Shown: positions 31,981-39,738 of the stretch, in pieces
Layout of the letters: each line of letters begins with the position of its first letter
Numbering within the stretch: position 1 is the first letter of the stretch
Origin: a virus
Virus record (IMG/VR): IMGVR_UViG_3300042691_040613
Location: 1 to 64,000 of that record
Strand: one strand, 5' to 3'
Length of the DNA stretch: 64,000 bases
Translations under genes and position numbers: made by a program
The notes under the pieces: model-generated
Database searches by the model: none
The model's input: only the letters and a program-made list of their open reading frames with translations
Told to the model about the DNA's origin: nothing

Positions 31981-34206
31981 ATGGCCAGCTCGACCGAAAC
32001 ACGAAAAAGATTTACTGAAATCTTAGAGGCCTCGCGCACTCAGGATCGAAGCAACCAGGCTTCGACGATGGTTGTTCTGAGCCATCTTCAGCAGATGACT
32101 CTTCTGATGATCAAGAAGGGTCTAGCTTTTTATTGCGATCAAGATACATTTAGAAGCCGTACACGATTTTTAGAAGACATAATTGCTCTAAACAAATTAG
32201 ATATTCGTTTTCCTGCGATTATTCGTAATTTTTTAATCGACGGTTGCGGTCTGTTTTACTTCCGACCAGACCCAAAACTTAAATATCAGATTTATTTCTT
32301 CAACAAAAATCAATATCGTGTGTACCATGACGTTAATGGCAACGTAGAAGAAGTCATTATTGTCTATAGCTATAAAGTAAAGAACGCAAATTTAGGCTTA
32401 CCTAGTAATTCTTACGGGCAGAACAAGCGTTATGTACGTTTAACGATTACTGCCGATGAAATTAGTGAGGTTGAAACTGATACCGAGCTCAGTTTTGATC
32501 TTGAACCTGGCGCTGTTCTGACTCCAGCCAAAAAAAGACCTAACACACTTGGTTTTATTCCCGCTGTTGAGGTTTTAAACAAGCCAAACGCCAGTGGTAC
32601 TGAAGGTGAAGGCGAATTTGATCCTTTTATGGAGCAAATTTGTTTACACGATGAGCTGACACGCAACATCGCCAAAAATATTGAGTTTTTTGGCAACCCG
32701 ACGCTGATTAGCTCTCGTCCACGGAGTGATCTGGTCGAAGCTAGTGATGCTCAGAGCACTTTTAGGCCCACAATCAGCAGTCAGAGTGGTTTTGCCGGTG
32801 TCGACAGCCCCTCGACTCGAGTAAGTGAGCCTTTTGGCTCGAGCATGGGCGGCGGTTTGCGTGTTCCGCGCATTATTGCCAACGTTGAGCCGTCTGACCG
32901 AGTTGGTTACATGACACCGGACCCCGTTAACGGGGATATGAACCGGTATGCCCTTCTTTTACGAGAAGAGATTCGCACAGCCTTAGGCGGTGTGGATGAG
33001 ATTTCAATTTCTGCTGGTGCTACTGCCACGGAAATTAAAGGTTTGATGGGTCGAGCTCAGGCCACGGCTCTCCGGAAGAACAAAAGTTTCCTTACGTATG
33101 GGTTTAATCGTCTCTTGGAAATGATGATCTATCACCAGGAGACTATCTTCCGTGAGTCGTTTATTGCGGCTGCTGGTTTAAAAGAGCCGAAGCCGCCGAA
33201 AGAACAAACCGAAGAAAATATTGAGAAATATCAAAACGCGTTAGCTAAGTTCGAAGCAAAAGTTACTCAAACTATTCAGCTAGCTCTTCAGGAAAACAAG
33301 GTCCCTCCCGGAGTTATCGGGCTTCCAGAAGATGGGGATCGAACTGTTACGTATCGATACCAGGGCGACGTCTACGAAGACACTGCTTACGATATAAACC
33401 AGAAGTCCATCGTTGTACGTAACTTACAAGAGCTTGGTGTGGATAGCATCGAAGCTCTTAAATTCCTTTTTCCTGAAAAAACTGACTCTGAGCGAGCTGA
33501 AATGTTGAAGGGTTTCCCCTTCCGCATGGTGCAACAGACACAATCAGCAATGCAACAATTTCTGGTATTATTAAGCCAGATGTTGCAGTCGCCGCATCCA
33601 CTTGCGCCTAATCAGCCACTTGCGGCTGATCCTAGACTGAACATAACTCCGCTCCTTTACAGGACATTCGACCACCTCGCGGAAGAACTAACTTACTCGG
33701 GTAGCTATGAGCCAGCAGATCCAAGCTTCGATCCCGAGCCCGGTCTCCCCGGCGGTAGCCCCGGCGGCAACTTCGGACCAGGGCTCAACCGCCTACCCGC
33801 AGTGGGTGGCGCAAACCTCTACCCCGGCGGTAGCTTCGGTTCCTACAGCCCAACCGCCGTCGCAGGTGGCACCGGCTACGGGCCCTTCTACCAACAGCCA
33901 GTACAACCAGTTAACGTCGCAATCCTCCCCCAGCAATCCGTGGGAAGCAGCGATGGGTACCCTGGAACGGGTGCTCTCGCAGGTGAACTCTCAGTCCCCC
34001 AGCCAGGTTCAACAGTCGCCTTACCAGGCAACTCAGCAACTGGCTACTCAACTGAGCAGTCAGAATTTACAGGCCCAACCCTGGGCTTACCAGGAGCAGC
34101 AGGCAGCGCAGACCTGGCCTACCAGCGCCTCTCCGACCCAAGCTTCCTCGCAAACTTCTACGGCCCCGCAAACGAGCGTAAGCCCCGTAACCGCCGAGGT
34201 CGTTAG
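31981..34206 (+). CDS. Portal protein with Gly/Pro-rich extension
   Basis: 741 residues from ATG 31981. Residues 1-570 suit a portal (head-to-tail connector) protein by size, place after terL and content: ring-forming helical stretches (AIIRNFLIDGCGLFYFRPDP, ATATEIKGLMGRAQATALRK) and late helices QTQSAMQQFLVLLSQMLQS. From residue 576 the sequence turns into a Gly/Pro/Ser-rich tail, coded by DNA that also encodes the first half of the next gene in another frame. The tail is probably disordered and a late addition. No search could confirm the family. Confidence 0.75.
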   Translation: MASSTETRKRFTEILEASRTQDRSNQASTMVVLSHLQQMTLLMIKKGLAFYCDQDTFRSRTRFLEDIIALNKLDIRFPAIIRNFLIDGCGLFYFRPDPKLKYQIYFFNKNQYRVYHDVNGNVEEVIIVYSYKVKNANLGLPSNSYGQNKRYVRLTITADEISEVETDTELSFDLEPGAVLTPAKKRPNTLGFIPAVEVLNKPNASGTEGEGEFDPFMEQICLHDELTRNIAKNIEFFGNPTLISSRPRSDLVEASDAQSTFRPTISSQSGFAGVDSPSTRVSEPFGSSMGGGLRVPRIIANVEPSDRVGYMTPDPVNGDMNRYALLLREEIRTALGGVDEISISAGATATEIKGLMGRAQATALRKNKSFLTYGFNRLLEMMIYHQETIFRESFIAAAGLKEPKPPKEQTEENIEKYQNALAKFEAKVTQTIQLALQENKVPPGVIGLPEDGDRTVTYRYQGDVYEDTAYDINQKSIVVRNLQELGVDSIEALKFLFPEKTDSERAEMLKGFPFRMVQQTQSAMQQFLVLLSQMLQSPHPLAPNQPLAADPRLNITPLLYRTFDHLAEELTYSGSYEPADPSFDPEPGLPGGSPGGNFGPGLNRLPAVGGANLYPGGSFGSYSPTAVAGGTGYGPFYQQPVQPVNVAILPQQSVGSSDGYPGTGALAGELSVPQPGSTVALPGNSATGYSTEQSEFTGPTLGLPGAAGSADLAYQRLSDPSFLANFYGPANERKPRNRRGR

Positions 34207-34633
34207 TCACTTCGGTATCGAAGCTCCTGGTATCCTCAATCAGTACGCTTGTTCTCTTGAGGATCTCCTGGTAGAGCAGGCTCAGCAACTGGATGTTCTT
34301 ACTGCTCGCCACGATGCGATGCAGACCATCCTGACTGATCCTGACCATCTGGCTAACTACACTGATCGTTACTTCACCGAGGTTGTACCCGTGGATATCG
34401 ATAGTGATAGCTCCATTGGTTATCAGCAACAGGCTGAGGCTTATCAGCCTCGCTATGACATGCCTGCTCCTCCTGCGGGTGCTGGCGGTTCTACTGTTGG
34501 CTCACAGCCTGAGCAACAGTGGAATCAGTTCAGCGAAGTCATGAATCGCAGCCCTGAGAACGCCTGGCGTTATCTGAGCCAAATGGGTCCTGAAGCGCTT
34601 CGCAGCAAGCTGCTCTTTATGGATCCCGCTTGA
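33707..34633 (+). CDS. Overlapping virion protein, scaffold candidate
   Basis: 308 residues from ATG 33707, in the +1 frame relative to the portal gene. The first 167 codons overlap the portal frame over 500 bases. That part is Gln/Pro/Ser/Ala-rich. The unique C-terminal half is ordered (GIEAPGILNQYACSLEDLLV, then AQQLDVLTARHDAMQTILTD; ends PENAWRYLSQMGPEALRSKL). Being between portal and capsid, a scaffolding or head-associated role is likely. A +1 frameshifted portal fusion is an alternative. It ends just before a strong terminator. Confidence 0.7.
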   Translation: MSQQIQASIPSPVSPAVAPAATSDQGSTAYPQWVAQTSTPAVASVPTAQPPSQVAPATGPSTNSQYNQLTSQSSPSNPWEAAMGTLERVLSQVNSQSPSQVQQSPYQATQQLATQLSSQNLQAQPWAYQEQQAAQTWPTSASPTQASSQTSTAPQTSVSPVTAEVVSHFGIEAPGILNQYACSLEDLLVEQAQQLDVLTARHDAMQTILTDPDHLANYTDRYFTEVVPVDIDSDSSIGYQQQAEAYQPRYDMPAPPAGAGGSTVGSQPEQQWNQFSEVMNRSPENAWRYLSQMGPEALRSKLLFMDPA

Positions 34634-34660
34634 TAGACTGAAGAAGCCAAGGTCTTGATA

Positions 34661-34687
34661 AGCCCTCAGAAATGAGGGCTTTTTTCT
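34661..34687 (+). terminator. Intrinsic terminator
   Basis: AAGCCCTCA, loop GAAA, TGAGGGCTT with a T-run, 28 bases after the upstream stop. A classic rho-independent terminator closing the portal transcript. Confidence 0.9.
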
Positions 34688-34717
34688 TGCTATTCTTTAA
34701 GCAAAAGGTTTACTGCC

Positions 34718-34855
34718 GTGCATACGCTTACAGATCGCCGCCGGAAGACTCCTGTTGAGCAAAAGAAAGAAGAGATTTCCACGCCGGTTGAGCAAGAACC
34801 CGCTCCCGCCGCTGAGCAATCTGAAACTTTTGATGAGTCGATTGTTATTAGCTGA
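34718..34855 (+). CDS. Small Glu/Pro-rich protein
   Basis: 45 residues from GTG 34718 to TGA 34855. Basic start (MHTLTDRRRKTP) then acidic, disordered (EQKKEEISTPVEQEPAPAAE). Overlaps the convergent membrane-protein gene by 8 bases. Function unknown. Confidence 0.45.
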   Translation: MHTLTDRRRKTPVEQKKEEISTPVEQEPAPAAEQSETFDESIVIS

Positions 34856-35186
34856 TCTCGTCGTTTTTATTAACACCTACGCGTCTTTCTAGTTCTTTTT
34901 CTGCGAGACGTTCGGCAGCGGCCAGTATCCGAATGCCTGCATATCCGATTATGAAAGAGGTGGCGATTGACTCGTTCTTCGTTAGTTTGAATCGCTCCTC
35001 GATTGCTGGACTTACAAACGTAGCGAGCATCCAGCCAACTATAGAGGCTTTGATTAAATAAGGAATTACTTTTTTAATCCCGCGTGGGTGTGTCAGGCTT
35101 TCTGTAATTGATCCTGAAAAACAGGCTATAGAAGCTTCAGGATCTTCGAAAAACATTGTCAGGGCTCTTTCTATCTGCGAGGACAT
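34848..35186 (-). CDS. Membrane protein, holin-like
   Basis: 112 residues from ATG 35186. Two hydrophobic segments are visible (VIPYLIKASIVGWMLATFV and NESIATSFIIGYAGIRILAA), followed by a charged tail (EKELERRVGVNKNDEIS). Length, two helices and charged end suit a holin. It is alone on the minus strand in the head block, so an independent promoter is needed. Holin activity is inferred. Confidence 0.55.
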   Translation of the reverse strand: MSSQIERALTMFFEDPEASIACFSGSITESLTHPRGIKKVIPYLIKASIVGWMLATFVSPAIEERFKLTKNESIATSFIIGYAGIRILAAAERLAEKELERRVGVNKNDEIS

Positions 35187-35250
35187 TCGCCCTGTTAAAA
35201 GCTCTTAAATATTTTAAACCAAGTAAAATTAAATTATTCGGAGTGTCATT

Positions 35251-36054
35251 ATGGTGTATACGCCGCAGACAAACTGGAAATATGATAAGAATCTGTACCA
35301 CCCAATTCAATCTGGTCCGCAACGTACGGGTGATGATCTTGATCTAACTGATACTTATTTAGTTGTATCTAGTGGGTTTGTCACGCCTCTAGGTTTCACG
35401 CAGACCTGGTACGGCGTTAATGATCAAGGGGCTGACTTTGGGCGTATTCCTGTAGGTCCGCCGAATTTAAGCGGTTATTTCACTACTGAGTGGAAAGCTG
35501 TTCCGCCTGCCGTATCTGGTTATTGGACAAATTACGAAAATACACTTCCTCACGCTTCTGGGCTTTTAGATACTTACGTCGGTTTCAGGGCGCAGGGTTT
35601 ATACAGCACTGCTAATGCAACTGTTCAAACTGCTTTCGGGCCACGGCCAGGTCTCAGAAATTTTGGCACGCATACTTGGTACGGCGAGCAGATACCGGAT
35701 AACCAGCTCTACAGTCCCTTCCAGACACCAGCTTCAAACGACAACACGATTGAGGGCGGTGGGATTACTGGTGGTGGGGTTACACACCCCACAAATCAGT
35801 CACCAACTTTGACAAACCCCACAAACGATACCTCTGGGTCTCGTGCTGCTTGGGTTTATCACTACCCCATCTACTGCCAGTCTCTCACTGAAACAAGGTA
35901 TACGGGTGTCCCCGGTCAGATGGGTTCTCCGGCTCGTAATAGTTACAGAGGTAAATCGTTGCGATACGCTCCGAATTACGGATCTGTATATGGTGTGCTT
36001 GGTGAGGGTGTACGTAATATGGTGCGTACATTTAGCCCCGGCACTAAAATCTAA
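35251..36054 (+). CDS. Structural protein, unknown
   Basis: 267 residues from ATG 35251, rich in Gly, Tyr and Thr and low in charge, typical of extended virion proteins (YLVVSSGFVTPLGFTQTWYG; GYFTTEWKAVPP). It immediately precedes the capsid gene. Could be a head protein, vertex spike or cement protein. No motif. Confidence 0.6.
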   Translation: MVYTPQTNWKYDKNLYHPIQSGPQRTGDDLDLTDTYLVVSSGFVTPLGFTQTWYGVNDQGADFGRIPVGPPNLSGYFTTEWKAVPPAVSGYWTNYENTLPHASGLLDTYVGFRAQGLYSTANATVQTAFGPRPGLRNFGTHTWYGEQIPDNQLYSPFQTPASNDNTIEGGGITGGGVTHPTNQSPTLTNPTNDTSGSRAAWVYHYPIYCQSLTETRYTGVPGQMGSPARNSYRGKSLRYAPNYGSVYGVLGEGVRNMVRTFSPGTKI

Positions 36055-36138
36055 ACCGCTAAGAACGCGACAAAGCTCTTACTTATCTCGCTTCTAGGGT
36101 TTTAAGATTAACTTTGTAGTTTCTTCTGGATATTATCG

Positions 36139-37254
36139 ATGTTCATCGATAATGATTTCCCGAAGATTCTTGGTGCTGAACTGTACCGTCCTCACCCCGC
36201 ATACATCGTTGAGATGGCTGCGGAGCCTGTGGTTGTTCACGATTTTTCGAAGCAACCCGGCCAGACTGTGCAGCTTGACCGTTACCGCTTCTTCGGTAAC
36301 CCCGGCTCCAAAGAATCTCGCGAGCGTACTGCTGAGCAGACCATCGGTACTGCTAACAGCCGCAATATCGTGAAGGATAAGGTGCTCGTGACGCTTCGCG
36401 AGTACACCGGTCCTGCTGACCCGAGTGACCCCACTCAGCCCAGCACTTTCAAGATTGCACGTGAAACGCTGATCACTGCTCAGCGTCTGCTTCTTGATAC
36501 CGGCAACCTCACCACCTTCCACCAATCCATTGGTAGCCTGACGCTGCTCGACGACTATCGTCGTTGGCGTGATCGGGTGTTCATCAACGAACTCCTGAAG
36601 GCTGTTTCTAAGGGTCAGTCTTCTGACACCCAAGGCGGTTACTACTTCCCTGGTGACCTTGCCACTGGTGCTCTGAGCTATACCAACGCCGAGCAAGCTA
36701 AGTTCGACGTTAAGGATGACCTGCTACGCGTGGTGAAGAGCCTGCGTAAGCGGAACACTCCTACCTTCCAGGATGGTTTCTATCGCTGCGTTTGCGATCC
36801 GACCTTCCTGATGCACCTTCGTCAGAACAGCGACTTCCGCGAAGTTGCTCGTTATCCTGGCAACGGTCAAATCAACCCCCTCATGTCCGGGATGCAGCCC
36901 AACGCTGCCCTGTACATGGGTCAAGGCTTCGGCCAAGCCACCTTCGTGGCTGGCGAGCCGATCATGCCCACGGGCTTTGTGTTTGAAGGCGTGCGCTTCT
37001 TCGAAAGCACCAACATGCCTACTCAAACCCAGAACGCGACCATCGCATCGGCTACCAAGGCTTACAATGCAGCCGTTGGTATCTTCTTTGGTCCGCAGGC
37101 CGTTGGTGTTGGCATCGGTGGCAACAACGCCCAGGTGCTTCTCAACAACAACGACGATTTCAGCCGTTTTATCATGATGATTTGGAGCCTGTACGCAGGT
37201 TTCGAACTTCTGAACGCTGACTTCGTCACCGTTGGTTACTCTTTCGACGCTTGA
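36139..37254 (+). CDS. Major capsid protein (HK97-fold candidate)
   Basis: 371 residues from ATG 36139. The start (PKILGAELYRPHPAYIVEMA) and PGQTVQLDRYRFFGNPG recall the N4-gp56-like capsid group, and the end AYNAAVGIFFGPQAVGVG fits its late strand. The gene uses mostly C-ending codons, unlike its T-ending neighbours, as expected for the most highly made protein. It lies between head genes and is followed by a strong ribosome site and decoration gene. Identification is by position, size and motifs, not by search. Confidence 0.8.
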   Translation: MFIDNDFPKILGAELYRPHPAYIVEMAAEPVVVHDFSKQPGQTVQLDRYRFFGNPGSKESRERTAEQTIGTANSRNIVKDKVLVTLREYTGPADPSDPTQPSTFKIARETLITAQRLLLDTGNLTTFHQSIGSLTLLDDYRRWRDRVFINELLKAVSKGQSSDTQGGYYFPGDLATGALSYTNAEQAKFDVKDDLLRVVKSLRKRNTPTFQDGFYRCVCDPTFLMHLRQNSDFREVARYPGNGQINPLMSGMQPNAALYMGQGFGQATFVAGEPIMPTGFVFEGVRFFESTNMPTQTQNATIASATKAYNAAVGIFFGPQAVGVGIGGNNAQVLLNNNDDFSRFIMMIWSLYAGFELLNADFVTVGYSFDA

Positions 37255-37268
37255 GGAGGTAACTAACA

Positions 37269-38147
37269 ATGACGATTAACCCTAACCAGATCTCGGTTGC
37301 CAAGATTTATCCCGGCAACTACACCAACGTTCTTCGTTACTGGCACGAAGAAAAGACCGTACAGTTCGAGAACGCCAACGGCGTTCAGACGAGCTACACC
37401 AACCAACCCGTTGGTGGCCCTGTGGGCGTGGTCTTCCGTCCCGGTTGGATTGCTCAGCAAGCCATCGGTTACGTCGACCTGAGCTATCAGGCTCTCGGCA
37501 CCAATAACCAGCTGGATTACTACACCCAGCCTTATGGTTCCGGTCAGAACGGGGCTAACCAGCCCTTCCTGAACGCCAACGTCATCATCCCTTCCCCCGA
37601 TTTCCACAAGGACGTCCGGGCCGACATCACCAACGGCATCACCGTGCCTTCTGGTGCTTTCGTGTACCGCACTTCCCTCCGTGTGGACGGCGGCGATGTG
37701 GTGAGCTCCGGCGTTGCTGGCGGCGCTGCCGCACCTCAGCTGACCCTGATCCCCGCTGTGGGCCAAGGTCTCCGCAACACCACCACTGTTGTGTCTGGTC
37801 AGTTCGGTACCTCCGTTACTGGTTCTGACAGCCGCATCGCTAACGGCAGTGTGGCCTCCACCAACATCATCAACTCGAGCAGCCTGTCTGCTCTGACTGC
37901 TGATACTCAGTGGAAGCTGTTCACCACCACCAACCTGGGCGGCGTTGCCGCTTCTGGTCTGGCTCAAGGTTCGGGTATCTACGATCCCCGCGCTGGTGCT
38001 GGCAAGCTGTCCGGCAAGAACAAAGCTCTTGCCATCTGTGAAGTGTGCTGGATCGTTCCCGATCAGCCGCCCGAGCGTTCTGATCTGGCTCTGCAGCCTG
38101 CAGGTGTCATCGAATCTCAGATCTACACCTCGACTTCTCCGACCTGA
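37269..38147 (+). CDS. Probable capsid decoration or cement protein
   Basis: 292 residues from ATG 37269, preceded by a strong ribosome site (TGAGGAGGTAAC). Codon use is as C-biased as the capsid gene, so expression must be equally high. The product is Gly/Thr/Ser-rich and beta-like (GNYTNVLRYWHEEKTVQFEN; AGVIESQIYTSTSPT). Together with the capsid gene it forms a unit closed by the terminator at 38173. Confidence 0.65.
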   Translation: MTINPNQISVAKIYPGNYTNVLRYWHEEKTVQFENANGVQTSYTNQPVGGPVGVVFRPGWIAQQAIGYVDLSYQALGTNNQLDYYTQPYGSGQNGANQPFLNANVIIPSPDFHKDVRADITNGITVPSGAFVYRTSLRVDGGDVVSSGVAGGAAAPQLTLIPAVGQGLRNTTTVVSGQFGTSVTGSDSRIANGSVASTNIINSSSLSALTADTQWKLFTTTNLGGVAASGLAQGSGIYDPRAGAGKLSGKNKALAICEVCWIVPDQPPERSDLALQPAGVIESQIYTSTSPT

Positions 38148-38172
38148 TACAGTCAGATCGCGAAACAAGGGG

Positions 38173-38198
38173 CCCCTTCTTCGGAAGGGGTTTTTTTT
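38173..38198 (+). terminator. Strong terminator with TTCG tetraloop
   Basis: CCCCTTC, loop TTCG, GAAGGGG, then eight T. The ultra-stable UUCG tetraloop and long U-run make this the strongest terminator seen, fitting the highly expressed capsid unit. Confidence 0.95.
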
Positions 38199-38289
38199 GT
38201 CTTTATTTCCTGTTCTTAATTAAGTTTTTACAGTATTCAGCTCATTCCGCTGTCAGAGTTAATAAAGCACACCGTATTTATCCAGATTT

Positions 38290-38553
38290 ATGGACGATCG
38301 GGAGCTTTCAGACCTTAAGTTAGAGCGCAAAGAGTGTTCTCGATGCGGCGCCACGTGGCTTAATGGCGTACATCACTGGAAAACTGGGTATAAAGGTAAC
38401 GAACTAGATCTTGCCGGACTAGTTTGCAACCGTGTTTCCGATCCTCAGTGCATTAACCCTAAAAAAGGGTGTACAGGAGGGGATACTTGGGAAAAACGGG
38501 CTGAGTTTTTGGGTAATTTCGAAAAAGACCTTAAGCGTATGCGTGAGGAGTGA
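38290..38553 (+). CDS. Zinc-ribbon-type small protein
   Basis: 87 residues from ATG 38290. CSRCGATWLNGVHHW near residue 16, then LVCNR and CINPKKGCTGGDTWEK give a Cys4-type metal site. The pattern is familiar from small cyanophage proteins. Function unknown. Confidence 0.65.
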   Translation: MDDRELSDLKLERKECSRCGATWLNGVHHWKTGYKGNELDLAGLVCNRVSDPQCINPKKGCTGGDTWEKRAEFLGNFEKDLKRMREE

Positions 38554-38596
38554 GCTAATCTGCTCTAAACTACTGCTCACATACTGACTTTTTCAG

Positions 38597-39052
38597 ATGT
38601 CCGCCAAAGTTTATAAACCCAGTGGGGTTAAAATCGACGTAATCTCTACTCACGATGACGGTGAGTACTTCATGGTGCGCTCCAGCACCACTGGTAAGGT
38701 ATTTTTCGCTCATAAGGATCAAGTTGATGAGTTTAAAGAAGATCTAGACCCTAAACCGGCTGGAAACACGGTTCAGACACGCCGTGGTCGCCGCACAATC
38801 AAAAAAGAAGGGGAAGAGGTTGCTGTAGTTAAGCCTCTGCTTCCGGTTGATAACCGTATCAACCTTAATAACCTGACTCCTGAAGGTTTAACCCAATGTC
38901 TGCCTGGCGTTGGTTTAAAAACAGCTAAGGAGATTGTTGAACTTCGTCAGTCTTTGCCTGGGGAGCGTTTCACCAAACTTGAGCAGTTAGAAAGCATTAA
39001 AAGGGTCGAATGGTCTGAAGTTTTTGCTACTGGCGTTGTGTACGTAGAATAG
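38597..39052 (+). CDS. Helix-hairpin-helix (ComEA-like) protein
   Basis: 151 residues from ATG 38597. The C-terminal 65 residues hold INLNNLTPEGLTQCLPGVGL and KTAKEIVELRQSLPGERFTK, the classic HhH pair that binds DNA backbone without sequence preference. The N-terminal half is charged and beta-like (KVFFAHKDQVDEFKED). It may be a DNA-binding head-completion or tail-associated protein. Confidence 0.8.
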   Translation: MSAKVYKPSGVKIDVISTHDDGEYFMVRSSTTGKVFFAHKDQVDEFKEDLDPKPAGNTVQTRRGRRTIKKEGEEVAVVKPLLPVDNRINLNNLTPEGLTQCLPGVGLKTAKEIVELRQSLPGERFTKLEQLESIKRVEWSEVFATGVVYVE

Positions 39053-39074
39053 AAAAATGTAAGGGTTTCTAGTT

Positions 39075-39695
39075 GTGGCGCAGCTGAGCCAGAATGAGTT
39101 AGAGCAGATTCAGTCGTATCTAGCTCAGCAGGGTGTTGTCTTTCAACCGACAACTACTGATGCCACAAAGCGAGAAGTAATCTATTCGGCTGTTAATCAG
39201 CTAACTAGAAACCCTGCACAAGTATTTGGGTACGCATTAGACGACTTTAACTTTAGTCGTGTCGCGTATCACTTAGGTTATAACATCGCAACTGTACCTG
39301 CTGGAGATTACGCTCGGTTATTAGAAGCTTGTAATAGCGTTCCTAGTGAGTTTTACTTCGATAAAATTGTTCAGCAAGTTGAGCGTTGTGAAGAAGCTGA
39401 GCGCTTAACTGAGCTGGCCACGGGTCGGGCTACGAGTCGTCAAGAAACAATTCTTGGTGACGTGTCTCGCTCTATCAGTATCCAAGATAAAAGAGAAACG
39501 GCGCGTATCTGGAGAGAAAACTATCAGTTTGAGTGTGAGCGCTTAGCTCATATGCTCTACGTGCCTAACTATCGTGACCCTGTGGCAGCTCGTTACCGCT
39601 TCGAAAGAAGTGGTGGTGAGTTTATACAAGCTATTCCTGGTCCTCCTGATGTTTCTCGTTCGGACCGACTCTACTTTTATGCTAATTGGCGCTAA
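39075..39695 (+). CDS. Helical protein, possible connector
   Basis: 206 residues from GTG 39075. Helices with charged surfaces (LEQIQSYLAQQGVVFQ; DKIVQQVERCEEAERLTELA; RIWRENYQFECERLAHML). Position after the capsid and size are consistent with a head-to-tail adaptor. No clear motif. Confidence 0.5.
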   Translation: MAQLSQNELEQIQSYLAQQGVVFQPTTTDATKREVIYSAVNQLTRNPAQVFGYALDDFNFSRVAYHLGYNIATVPAGDYARLLEACNSVPSEFYFDKIVQQVERCEEAERLTELATGRATSRQETILGDVSRSISIQDKRETARIWRENYQFECERLAHMLYVPNYRDPVAARYRFERSGGEFIQAIPGPPDVSRSDRLYFYANWR

Positions 39696-39738
39696 ACTGT
39701 GACTTAAGAATCATCAGTTCTAGCGGGCGTTTTAAGTT

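Noticed and set aside
36133-37269. Two minus-strand ORFs of 187 and 181 codons over the capsid gene
   Set aside because: Same cause as above; both lie wholly antisense to a convincing capsid protein.
37263-38168. Long minus-strand ORF (301 codons) over the decoration gene
   Set aside because: Pure shadow of the C-biased codon use on the plus strand; composition is rich in Arg/His/Gly/Val and lacks structure, and the plus gene has a strong ribosome site and terminator.
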